From NCBI GenBank assembly GCA_027484405.1, contig JAIXTA010000009.1:1-38003 (forward strand): a stretch of DNA of 38,003 bases. Reading direction: 5' to 3'. Under the pieces are notes generated by a model, which was not told the DNA's origin, ran no database searches, and saw nothing but the letters and a program-made list of their open reading frames with translations. The translations under genes were made by a program, and so were the position numbers. Below are positions 18,785 to 27,854 of this stretch, piece after piece (position 1 is the stretch's first letter; each line of letters begins with the position of its first letter). Source of the DNA: Burkholderiales bacterium (GTDB lineage: Bacteria > Pseudomonadota > Gammaproteobacteria > Burkholderiales > Burkholderiaceae_C).

Positions 18785-19372
18785 TCAGCGTGCCGGGTTT
18801 GCGCTGCGCTTGGCCAGCGCCAGGTTCAGTTCGAGAACGTTGACGCGTGTCTCGCCCAGCAGACCCCAGGTCGGGGCCTCGGTGTGGGCGACGATCAGCT
18901 GCTCGACATCGGCAAGCGGCAGTTTGCGCGCGCTGGCCACGCGCTGGGCCTGGTAGCGCGCCGCAGCGAGGCTGATGTGCGGGTCCAGCCCGCTTGCGGA
19001 GGCCGTCACCAGATCCAGCGGCACCGGCCCGGCCTGATCCGGATGCGCCGCGCGCACCGTCTCGATCCGTGCCTTGACCGCGTCAACCAGCGCCGGATTG
19101 CGCGGCCCGAGGTTGCTGCCACTGGAGGCGAGGGCGTTGTAGGGCATGGGGCCGGTCGCACTGGGCCGGCTCCAGAACACGTCCGGCCCGCTGAAGGACT
19201 GGCCGATCAGGCGGCTGCCCAGGATGCGATCCCCCTCCCGGATCAGGCTGCCATTGGCCTGCTGTGGCCAGAGGGCCTGGGCAAGACCCGTGATCAGCGC
19301 GGGGTAGACCACACCTGTCAGGACAGTGAGTGCTGCAAACAGCAGCACGGCGGGGCGAAGCAGAGAGAACAT
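18785..19372 (-). CDS. kdpC: KdpC, potassium-transporting ATPase subunit C
   Basis: This 195-residue single-span membrane subunit stabilises the KdpFABC complex and supports ATP binding by KdpB. Seen: one N-terminal membrane helix (PAVLLFAALTVLTGVVYPAL), then the family motifs SLIREG, GSRLIGQSF, YFWSRPSAT-like DVFWSRPSATG, SSGSNLGPRNPAL and DLVTASASGLDPHIS. The ATG at 19372 is chosen for the AAGGA 7 bases upstream. A GTG at 19387 would overlap the kdpB stop and add five residues. Normal length for the family. Confidence 0.97.
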   Translation of the reverse strand: MFSLLRPAVLLFAALTVLTGVVYPALITGLAQALWPQQANGSLIREGDRILGSRLIGQSFSGPDVFWSRPSATGPMPYNALASSGSNLGPRNPALVDAVKARIETVRAAHPDQAGPVPLDLVTASASGLDPHISLAAARYQAQRVASARKLPLADVEQLIVAHTEAPTWGLLGETRVNVLELNLALAKRSANPAR

Positions 19373-19383
19373 GAGTTTTTCCT

Positions 19384-21473
<2,090 letters not shown>

Positions 21474-21474
<1 letters not shown>

Positions 21475-23267
21475 TACCTGCTCACTGCAAACAGCTGCAA
21501 GTGCTCAACCACTGGTCCCAGCGCCAGCGCCGGGATGTAGGTGAGCGCGCCGACAAGCAGCACCGTACCCACCAGCAGCACCATAAACAGCGGTCCGTGC
21601 GTGGGCATGGTGCCCGGGCTGGCCGTCAGGCGCGGCTTGGCAGCCAGGGCGCCCGCAATGGCCAGCACGGGAATGATCACGCCGAAGCGGCCGAGCCACA
21701 TGGCCACGGCCAGCGCCAGGTTGTAGAAGGGCGTGTTGGCCGAGAGCCCCGCAAACGCGCTGCCATTGTTGTTGGCAGCGGAAGAAAAGGCGTACAGCAC
21801 CTCGGAGAACCCATGCCCGCCCGGGTTGAGCACGCTTGCGCGGCCGGGTTCCACCAACACCGCCAGTGCAATGCCACCCAGCACCAGCAGCGGCGTGATG
21901 AGGATGGCCACCGACACCATCTTCATCTCGAAGATGCCGATCTTCTTGCCCAGATACTCGGGTGTACGGCCGATCATCAGTCCGGCCAGAAAAACCGCCA
22001 GGATGCAGAACACGAGCATGCCGTAGAGGCCTGCGCCCACACCGCCGAACACCACTTCACCGAGCTGGATCAGCCACATCACGGCGCCGCCACCCAGCGG
22101 CATGAAGCTGGCGTGCATGGCATTGACTGCACCGCAGCTGGCCGCTGTCGTGATGGTGGCAAACAGGGCGCTGGCCAGGACACCAAATCGCAGCTCCTTG
22201 CCTTCCAGGTTGCCCGAGTCGCCCTGTGCGCCGAGCGCGGTCAGCAGCGGATTGGCCTGCAGTTCGCTCCACACCACCACGCTGAGCATGGCCAGGAACA
22301 GCAGCGTCATCGCCCCCAGCACTGCCATGCCCTGGCGTGCGTCGCCCACCATCCGGCCGAACATGAAGACCAGCGCTGAAGGGATCAGGAAGATCGACAG
22401 CATCTGCGCAAGGTTGGCCAGCGGCGTGGGGTTTTCGAACGGATGCGCCGAATTGGCGTTGAAGAAGCCGCCGCCATTGGTGCCCAGCATCTTGATGGCT
22501 TCCTGAGAAGCCACCGGACCCATGGCCATGGACTGGGTCGCGGTCTTGATCTCTACGGTGACGGGCTTGCCTTGCACGTCCAGCACCGGTTTGCCGGCGG
22601 CGTCGGTCTTGGGCTGGGTGTAGCTCATCGGCTCGCTGAGCTGAGCGTCAACTGGCGCACTGAGGTTCTGCACCACGCCCTGGGCGACCAGAAACAGGGC
22701 AAGCAGCGCGGACAGCGGCAGCAACAGCCAGAGGTTGGCGCGCAGCAGGTCTTGCCAGACGTTGCCGATCCCCTGCGCGGACTGGCGCGTGAAGCCGCGA
22801 ATCAAGGCCAGCACCACGGCCACGCCCGTCGCGGCAGACAGGAAGTTCTGCACCGTGAGCGCGGCCATCTGGGTGAGATGGCTCATGGTGGACTCGCCGC
22901 CATAGCCTTGCCAGTTGGTGTTGGTCACGAAGCTGATGGCGGTGTTGAACGCCGATGTGGGTTCCACCCCCGGCATCGCGGCAGGATTGAGCGGCAGGCC
23001 GCCCTGAAGGCGCTGGATGGCGAAGACTGCGATCACGCCCAACAGGTTGAACAGGGCCAGACCCCCGGCATAGCGCCACCAGGGCATGTCTTCGTCTGGC
23101 GAACTGCCCAGCACGCGCAAGCTGAAGCGCTCGAACGCACCCATCCAGCGCCAGCGGGCAGCAAGACGGCCGCTGAGCAGGGCATCCAGATAGCGCCCGA
23201 GGGGCCACGCGAGCGCAAACAGCAGCCCGAAGTACAGCGCCGTGAGTACCACTGCGGAGGTGTTCAT
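21474..23267 (-). CDS. kdpA: KdpA, potassium-binding and -translocating subunit
   Basis: This 597-residue subunit is channel-like and related to the Trk/Ktr superfamily, with four selectivity-filter repeats. These are visible as [30 protein letters not shown], the region around [12 protein letters not shown], and [13 protein letters not shown]. About ten hydrophobic segments are spread through the protein. The ATG at 23267 (MNTSAVVL) has GGAGG upstream and overlaps the kdpF stop (ATGA). Normal length for the family. Confidence 0.97.
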
Positions 23268-23368
23268 GCCATGTCCTCCGCGCGAAACAGCGCAACGATC
23301 AGGTAGATCAGCAGCGCCAGCGCCGCGGCGCCGGCGAGCCAGTAGGCCCAAAGCGGCTCAGCGCCCAT
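23264..23368 (-). CDS. kdpF: KdpF, small subunit of the Kdp complex
   Basis: This is a 34-residue single-helix membrane peptide: [10 protein letters not shown], then [18 protein letters not shown] and RAEDMA. KdpF sits between KdpA and KdpB and stabilises the complex. It has an AGGAGG Shine-Dalgarno before the ATG at 23368 and overlaps kdpA by 4 bases. Length and topology fit KdpF (about 29-35 residues with the LYLxxALLRPE-like end, here [10 protein letters not shown]). Confidence 0.9.
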   Translation of the reverse strand: MGAEPLWAYWLAGAAALALLIYLIVALFRAEDMA

Positions 23369-23459
23369 GGCGAGCCTCCTGAAGCGCCTTGCACAGGGCA
23401 ATCAAGCCGAAAAGCGCCGCCCCTGCGAGGACGGTGAGCGCAATCATTGCGAAATCCAC
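23358..23459 (-). CDS. Small membrane peptide (33 aa) heading the kdp operon
   Basis: A GTG start with GAGG seven bases upstream opens a frame reading MDFAMIALTVLAGAALFGLI followed by [13 protein letters not shown]. This is one hydrophobic helix with a basic tail. It overlaps kdpF by 11 bases in another frame, which suggests coupled translation. Short hydrophobic peptides ahead of kdpF occur in other proteobacteria in my recollection, but no function is known. An ATG at codon 5 could be an alternative start. It looks real from composition, ribosome binding site and overlap, not from homology. Confidence 0.55.
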   Translation of the reverse strand: MDFAMIALTVLAGAALFGLIALCKALQEARHGR

Positions 23460-23540
23460 GATGCAACCTCAGCGGTTTCTGAACAGGCTTGCAGCGTAGG
23501 AACAGTGAAATCAGGGTGGCGCTGTGATTGGTCTTGGCAG

Positions 23541-23562
23541 CGTAAAGATCACGTAAAGATCA
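23541..23562 (-). promoter_or_regulatory. Tandem 11-bp repeat, likely KdpE box of the kdp promoter
   Basis: Read on the minus strand, TGATCTTTACG occurs twice head to tail with no mismatch. This gives TTTACG-N5-TTTACG, which matches the 6-5-6 layout of the E. coli KdpE site TTTATA-N5-TTTACA. It lies about 80 bases upstream of the first kdp reading frame, a fitting place for an activator site. I cannot assign the -35 and -10 with confidence. Confidence 0.65.
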
Positions 23563-23676
23563 GGCACGCACGGCACTGCAGCACGATCCGCCAACTTGCC
23601 GCCTTAGTGCGCACGTGGGTGCCGCCGCCTGCCATCAAGGCGCGTAGGTACCGCTTGCAATGCAACACGTCTGACC

Positions 23677-23741
23677 GTTTGCAATTCGTTCTTCATCCTG
23701 AAGAAAGAATTGCAATCCGTCCCCAGCAACGAATTGCAAAC
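23677..23741. repeat. Triple dyad built on GAATTGCAA
   Basis: TTGCAATTC-G-TTCTTC (23679-23694) pairs with GAAGAA-A-GAATTGCAA (23700-23715), a 15-bp stem with one mismatch and a 5-base loop. A third copy further on makes GTTTGCAATTCGTT (23677-23690) a perfect 14-bp inverted match to AACGAATTGCAAAC (23728-23741). The two right arms therefore compete for one left arm. No T-run follows. It could be a protein-binding array, a small mobile-element end or an RNA switch; undecided. Confidence 0.6.
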
Positions 23742-24098
23742 TGTCTCTGTTTCCGGTCACCAAGCGTTCACAGGGATTCGGAGGCATGTAATGAAGCGCA
23801 CTGCGCAAGTGGGTTCACAGCCCCAGCCTCGCGGCTACCTCACCCGCTGTGTCTGAGGAGCCTGAATTTGAGGTTGCTTGTCGCAACACAATGCCACGCA
23901 GAAACTTCGCGAGTGTTGAAAGATCGCTGTTCATCGCATTGAAGGGTTTACCTTGCGCCTGCAAGTCAAAAAAGTAGTTCGCCTGAGCGACTGATTCAGC
24001 GCAGACCTTTCGGCGGGTTGGTGTTAGCCGTGGGCTTCGAGGGCCGCGGATTCCGCAAGTGCGTTGCACAATCAAATGGGCGTGGATTGGACGCTCAC
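23742..24098. other. Gap between the kdp promoter region and the 24099 gene, no supported gene
   Basis: GC content drops here and stays uneven to the right, marking the edge of the accessory region. A minus-strand frame of 86 codons (23815-24075) has no Shine-Dalgarno and no recognisable motif. It is listed as unsupported. Nothing else is seen. Confidence 0.4.
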
Positions 24099-25043
24099 TT
24101 ATCCGCCAACTCTTTTCTGGGGAATGAAGCCTCGCGTGTCACCTTGACTCAGTTTCGCCACCAGTTCGTGTAATGCGGCTTGCAGTTCGGCGGTGCTCAC
24201 ACCCGCTTGTGCTGCCCAGTATGTGACTAGATCAGGGTAATTGGAGAAACAATCTCCACTAAGCCGACATTGGGCGAGCACCTCCAACCGGTCAGGCCCG
24301 CAGGGAAACCCTTTTTCACAGGCCACAAGCATTGATGCAAAACGCAGCGCAGCGGATCGCTGGGTGTCCTGCCACTGATCATCGAAATAGACTGTGGTGC
24401 CATCAGAGCCACTATTTCTGTTGACCCAAAGCCAATCGTCGGCAAAGACCGCTTCGAAAGGGTTCTTACGAAGGATCGCTTGCACAGTTCCTGTGCCGCT
24501 CAGCGGGTTCTGCAGCACCTCCGCAAGTTCAGAGGCGTGTCTGTCACCGACTTGGCCTCCTTGACGCAACATGGCCAACTGAGATTGCGGATCGACCTCG
24601 GGCACGCCCGCGCAGAACGCGTCGACCAATGGTGGCTTTTCGAGTCGGGCGTAAGAGGATTCGGTTCGAGCTACTTCAGCATTGACGCGATCCAGTAGAT
24701 GCCGACGCGCCGTGCAGTATCGCGCGATATAGTGCGCGGCGACGTAGCCCGAGGACCCAGGTTGTCGCTTTGCGGCTTCGATGAACTCAACCGCACTTCG
24801 CGTTTGTTTGAATTGAGCTAGGAGTGCATCGTCTGGAGTACTTGCAGGTGGATTGCCCATTAAGCCCAAGCTGCTATTTGGCAAAGGAAAAGTGCTCGGC
24901 GCACGAGTGGCTTTTGGCGGCGCTGCCTCCAAAGAGAGGCCAGAGCGCAGCCAGAGTATTGCCACCACCACAAGGCTGCATGAAAGCAGCCCAGTGATGA
25001 TTACCTTTAATCGGCGGCTTAGTTGGGGCATGGCTGCCGGCAC
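24099..25043 (-). CDS. Unrecognised membrane-anchored protein (314 aa)
   Basis: No family is recognised. Residues 12-33 (LKVIITGLLSCSLVVVAILW) form one membrane helix, so the rest is probably periplasmic. A Pro/Thr-rich linker (35-65) leads to a mostly helical domain with scattered cysteines (CTARRHLLDRV, FCAGVPEV, VACEKGFPCGPDRLEVLAQC). The Cys pairs could form disulfides in the periplasm. The GTG at 25043 is chosen because AAGGA lies 5-6 bases before it; the ATG four codons later lacks one. The start overlaps the upstream gene by 25 bases, so the two are co-transcribed. Codon use is less GC-biased than in the kdp genes. Confidence 0.7.
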   Translation of the reverse strand: MPAAMPQLSRRLKVIITGLLSCSLVVVAILWLRSGLSLEAAPPKATRAPSTFPLPNSSLGLMGNPPASTPDDALLAQFKQTRSAVEFIEAAKRQPGSSGYVAAHYIARYCTARRHLLDRVNAEVARTESSYARLEKPPLVDAFCAGVPEVDPQSQLAMLRQGGQVGDRHASELAEVLQNPLSGTGTVQAILRKNPFEAVFADDWLWVNRNSGSDGTTVYFDDQWQDTQRSAALRFASMLVACEKGFPCGPDRLEVLAQCRLSGDCFSNYPDLVTYWAAQAGVSTAELQAALHELVAKLSQGDTRGFIPQKRVGG

Positions 25044-25867
25044 AGCACTTCCTTACACTCCTTCTTTGCCATATAGATGCCGAAAGAGCTGAATGCCATC
25101 ATTGCTCCTGCGAAGGGCGCCGCTCCGGGGATAAATGCCGCTCCGGCCCACACTGCCCCGAAGAAGATATTGTTTTCCTCAGCTTCTGTATCGCACTGCG
25201 TAAAGCAATCTGCTATCGGTTGACATTGGCGAGGGCGACCGCGTGCGGCATCATAGGCCCACTCGTTGTACACGTCGGTACGCCAATAATCATTCCAAAA
25301 CTCTTGAGTCAGGTACTCCGGCGGGAAATCAGGATTCAGATCATCTTGGCCAGGGACGTAGGCCAAAGAGACATTTGGACCGTCCTTGCGAGGTAGACCG
25401 TTAAGGCTCGCTACAGGGGCTAGGCCACACTGTGCGCGTACTTGCGCGAAGAGCATCCTACGCATCTTGAGCTGAAGCTCTGCGCGTCGGCGCTGGTCGG
25501 AGCTAATGTTTTTGGGTAGCTCAATCCGCTGTCCTTCCACCACTAAGGTGGTAGGTTGTTGAGCGCTCAAGGACTCGTATTCGTAGCGAGTGGTTCTGCC
25601 CAGATAGGTGACATGGTCAATCCGCCCTCGACTGTCTCGCACGACTTCCAAGCCGCCGTTTGGGTAGGCAGCGCGCTGCTTTTTCAGCTGCTCGTCGCCC
25701 GCTCTCAGACGAGCGCATCTTTCAAGTTGTGCATGCAACGCATTCGCCCCGCTGCCTTGCGGCGTTAGCAAATTGATTGCAGAGTTTTTAGGCGCGATTT
25801 GCGCCATCGACGCTGAAGATGCGAAAAAAGCAACTGCAAGCGCACAACTTTTCCACAGGTCCTTCAT
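25019..25867 (-). CDS. Unrecognised exported protein (282 aa)
   Basis: A classic signal peptide (MKDLWKSCALAVAFFASSAS, predicted cleavage near SMA-Q) is followed by a soluble region. It has a charged helix (LHAQLERCARLRAGDEQLKK), a beta-like stretch (GLEVVRDSRGRIDHVTYLG) and an Arg-rich helix around residue 135. The C-terminal part has cysteine pairs (CQPIADCFTQC) and a hydrophobic segment (WAGAAFIPGAAPFAGAMMAF) ahead of KKECKEVLCRQPCPN. The hydrophobic segment could be a second membrane span. GGGAGGG lies 6 bases before the ATG. It overlaps the 24099 gene, suggesting the two envelope proteins act together. No function can be named. Confidence 0.72.
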   Translation of the reverse strand: MKDLWKSCALAVAFFASSASMAQIAPKNSAINLLTPQGSGANALHAQLERCARLRAGDEQLKKQRAAYPNGGLEVVRDSRGRIDHVTYLGRTTRYEYESLSAQQPTTLVVEGQRIELPKNISSDQRRRAELQLKMRRMLFAQVRAQCGLAPVASLNGLPRKDGPNVSLAYVPGQDDLNPDFPPEYLTQEFWNDYWRTDVYNEWAYDAARGRPRQCQPIADCFTQCDTEAEENNIFFGAVWAGAAFIPGAAPFAGAMMAFSSFGIYMAKKECKEVLCRQPCPN

Positions 25868-25953
25868 TGTTACCCTCCCACAGTGCGCAACACGCGCAAA
25901 AGTACAAAGCTCAGAGCTCAAAGCTCAGAAGGCACGGTTGCCTCCTGAGACAC

Positions 25954-26322
25954 TCAGCGCGGAGGCACCACCTCAAATTCAACGAGGAGGCTTGCGCTTA
26001 ACCAAGACAACGCCGCACCGCCGGCAAGCATCAGTACCACGAACGAAGTGCTCGGGAAGTCCGGCAGTTGAAGCACGTACCAGCCGCAGAGACCTGCGGG
26101 AAGCACTGAAAGCATCATGCGTAGCCGGCGCTTTTGACGTACCGCTGTGCCGCAATTCGGGCAGACGATGACCCCCGAAAATCCCGGGGCAGTAAGCCAA
26201 GACCCAGTAGAGATCGACTTCTCGTTGCAGTGTGGACACCGGTACACATCGCCCCCTTTTTGAGATGAATTCGCGGATTGCTGAACGACCTTGTTGTAGT
26301 TGTCCACTTTGAGGTTCGTCAA
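25954..26322 (-). CDS. Double zinc-ribbon membrane protein (about 122 aa)
   Basis: Two CxxC knuckles (C29-P-H-C32 and C54-P-N-C57) make a probable zinc ribbon. A basic stretch (RQKRRLRMM) and two hydrophobic segments (LSVLPAGLCGWYVLQL and FVVLMLAGGAALSWLSASLL) follow. This layout of a cytosolic zinc ribbon ahead of a two-helix membrane tail is common among small unassigned proteins. The start is unsure: there is no ATG, and TTG at 26322 or GTG at 26307 are the candidates, neither with a clear Shine-Dalgarno. It precedes the 25019 gene by 86 bases on the same strand. Confidence 0.6.
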   Translation of the reverse strand: MTNLKVDNYNKVVQQSANSSQKGGDVYRCPHCNEKSISTGSWLTAPGFSGVIVCPNCGTAVRQKRRLRMMLSVLPAGLCGWYVLQLPDFPSTSFVVLMLAGGAALSWLSASLLVEFEVVPPR

Positions 26323-26328
26323 CGTGAA

Positions 26329-26359
26329 TTGACACCTATCCCGTGATTAGGGTAATCAC
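26329..26359 (+). promoter_or_regulatory. Candidate promoter with overlapping operator
   Basis: TTGACA (26329-26334) is followed after 18 bases by TAATCA (26353-26358), a fair sigma-70 promoter. The perfect inverted repeat GTGATTA-GGG-TAATCAC (26343-26359) covers its -10 part. The next gene on this strand starts 309 bases later at 26668; the bases between show no convincing gene. AbiEi-type antitoxins repress their own promoters through inverted repeats, so this could be that operator, but the distance is long. Confidence 0.35.
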
Positions 26360-26667
26360 TTAGAGTGGGTGGATTGCGGCGATTGTGCGACCGTCGCTCT
26401 GCATCTTTCGGGCGCGCGCAACCGGTCTTGCACAACCGGTTTTGAGTCTCGTTTGTCACCGTGCGGACAAGCTCGCGGCGCACTACTTCATCAGGTGGTC
26501 GTACTCCGCGAATATCGGCGCAGATATCTGATTGCTAGATCTTACTGGGGCGGGTCAAGACTCTGCACTGGCGGTAAATGGCCCAACGCCGGCCCACCTG
26601 AAGTGCAAATCATGCAGGCGATGAGAAGTGTCAGAAACTACGCTAGCCTTCTGAAGGCGAGCTTCTG

Positions 26668-27264
26668 ATGAACACGCTTCCTTCACTCATCCTGTCGCAC
26701 GCGGCGTCCCTGCCAGAGGGGGGCGTGCTGTCGCCAAAAGAGTTCCTCCACCTTGGGAGCCGCGCCGCCATTGACCAGGCGCTATCGCGTCTAGCCCGTG
26801 AGGGCAAGCTGCTACGCGTGGCGCGAGGGACGTATGTGGCCCCGGTATCGAGCCGCTTTGGCGCGCGAGCGCCCGCCCCTGAACGGGTGGTGCAGGCGCT
26901 CGCAGCGCAAAGCGGCGAAGTCGTCACCACTCATGGCGCCAATGCAGCCAATGCCCTGGGCTTGACCCAGCAGGTCCCCATCCGTGAGGTCTACCTGACA
27001 TCTGGGCGCACGCGCACGCTACAACTCGGACGCTCAGAGGTGAAGATGCAGCATGCACCGCACTGGATGCTGTCCTTGGGCGCTGGTCGGGCAGGCGCCG
27101 CGGTGCGCGCCTTGGCGTGGATGGGCCCGAGCAACGTGCGCGAGTCATTGGCAACGCTGCGGCGCACCCTTGCACCTTCCGAGTGGGAGACATTGGCCGC
27201 TTCGCGCGCTACGCTGCCCTCCTGGATGGCACGTGCCATTGGGGAAGAAACGCTTCGTGGCTGA
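26668..27264 (+). CDS. AbiEi-like antitoxin (DUF6088 type)
   Basis: This 198-residue protein resembles antitoxins of AbiE-type (type IV) toxin-antitoxin systems. Seen: an N-terminal winged helix (about 1-65; VLSPKEFLHLGSRAAIDQAL and LAREGKLLRVARGTYVAP), then the conserved core VVQALAAQSGEVVTTHGANA and REVYLTSGRTRTLQLG. A C-terminal helical part follows. In intact systems the partner is an AbiEii nucleotidyltransferase toxin encoded directly after and overlapping. Here a GTG overlaps the antitoxin stop, but the following toxin frame is broken after a few codons (see 27257). The antitoxin itself is intact. The ATG follows the bases GAAGGCGAGC. Confidence 0.8.
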   Translation: MNTLPSLILSHAASLPEGGVLSPKEFLHLGSRAAIDQALSRLAREGKLLRVARGTYVAPVSSRFGARAPAPERVVQALAAQSGEVVTTHGANAANALGLTQQVPIREVYLTSGRTRTLQLGRSEVKMQHAPHWMLSLGAGRAGAAVRALAWMGPSNVRESLATLRRTLAPSEWETLAASRATLPSWMARAIGEETLRG

Positions 27265-27325
27265 GCACTGATTCGACCTCGACATTAAAGACCAAGGTGA
27301 AGTCCTCGGACAGGCCTGGAGTTAA
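27257..27325 (+). pseudogene. Stub of an AbiEii-type toxin gene
   Basis: GTG GCT GAG CAC begins 8 bases inside the end of the antitoxin gene, as a toxin start would, and reads MAEH before a TGA. With one frame change the next bases read FDLDIKDQGEVLGQAWS and then stop. A start of the form MAEH-FDL...DQ..VLG.A fits my memory of AbiEii-family N-termini. The remaining 250 or so residues, including the nucleotidyltransferase core, are missing. They are replaced at about 27325-27345 by an hsdS fragment. The toxin is therefore dead, by inference. Confidence 0.5.
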
Positions 27326-27344
27326 GTAGCTGTGTGACCTTGCA

Positions 27345-27515
27345 GTGGCAATTGTTGAAACGGCTGAAGAATTCTCCGTGTGGTCCCCACTTGCAGTCAT
27401 TCGCGTTAACCCGTCAAAAGTGCTAGCTCAATTTCTGTATCTGGCGATGCAGACACCCTACTTTCAGCGCGCAGTTCAGCTCTTCTGCAGCCAGAGCACT
27501 CAGCCGAACATCGGC
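27345..27515 (+). pseudogene. Fragment of a type I restriction specificity gene (hsdS)
   Basis: The translation VAIVETAEEFSVWSPLAVIR, then NPSKVLAQFLYLAMQTPYFQ and CSQSTQPNIGM, is characteristic of the distal part of an HsdS target-recognition domain (compare SVWSP.A..R....V.P.FL..AMQ...FQ and TQ.NIGM). Only about 57 residues survive. Upstream is the toxin stub and downstream the frame runs straight into a transposase fragment, so neither end is natural. It lies on the opposite strand to the intact hsdS at the right end of the window. It cannot act alone. Confidence 0.75.
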
Positions 27516-27746
27516 ATGGTGGAGCGCTTCAACGGGCGCCTGGCCCTGGTGCTGCGCTCGCACCGATTCAACAGCGCCCATGACCTGCAGACCACGCTGC
27601 ACCGCTTCTTCTGGCTGTACAACGAGCACCTGCCACAGCGGGCGCTGGATGACCGCACACCCATCCAAGCCTTGAAGCACTGGCAGGCCTCACATCCAGA
27701 TCTGTTCATAAAGCGGGTGGTCAATCATCCGGGACCCGACACCTAG
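27516..27746 (+). mobile_element. 3' fragment of an IS481-type transposase
   Basis: The last 76 codons of a DDE transposase are present: the integrase-core motif VERFNGRLALVLRSHRFN with the third catalytic acidic residue (Glu of VERFNG), then RFFWLYNEHLPQRALDDRTP and a tail ending HPGPDT. The style is that of IS481-family (or the related IS3 rve) enzymes. The first two catalytic Asp residues and the whole N-terminal part are absent. The reading frame is continuous with the hsdS fragment, giving a 133-codon hybrid frame. The bases after the stop (27747-27854) may hold the element's end; I cannot define the inverted repeat. Confidence 0.8.
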
Positions 27747-27854
27747 TCATGTCGACCAGTTCCGCTACTGCGGGGAGCGTCGCGCTTCCTGATTCTGCGC
27801 CGCAAAGTAGCAACCCACGTCCAAGGCTAAGCCACTTTCAGGGGGTACCAGGTG

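Noticed and set aside
23991..24050. An integron attC-like site around GTGTTAGCC
   Set aside because: The core does not fit the R'/R'' consensus and no matching partner site or integrase was seen.
23815..24075. An 86-codon minus-strand frame
   Set aside because: No Shine-Dalgarno, no motif and an uneven composition. It cannot be supported as a gene.
26369..26668. A 99-codon plus-strand frame before the antitoxin gene
   Set aside because: GTG start without a ribosome binding site, and no recognisable protein features. The stretch is described only as promoter region and gap.
27345..27518. A silent hsdS cassette for phase-variable inversion with the hsdS at 37769
   Set aside because: Only about 57 codons remain, no inverted repeats shared with the intact gene are visible in the window, and no recombinase gene is nearby. 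A decayed remnant is simpler.
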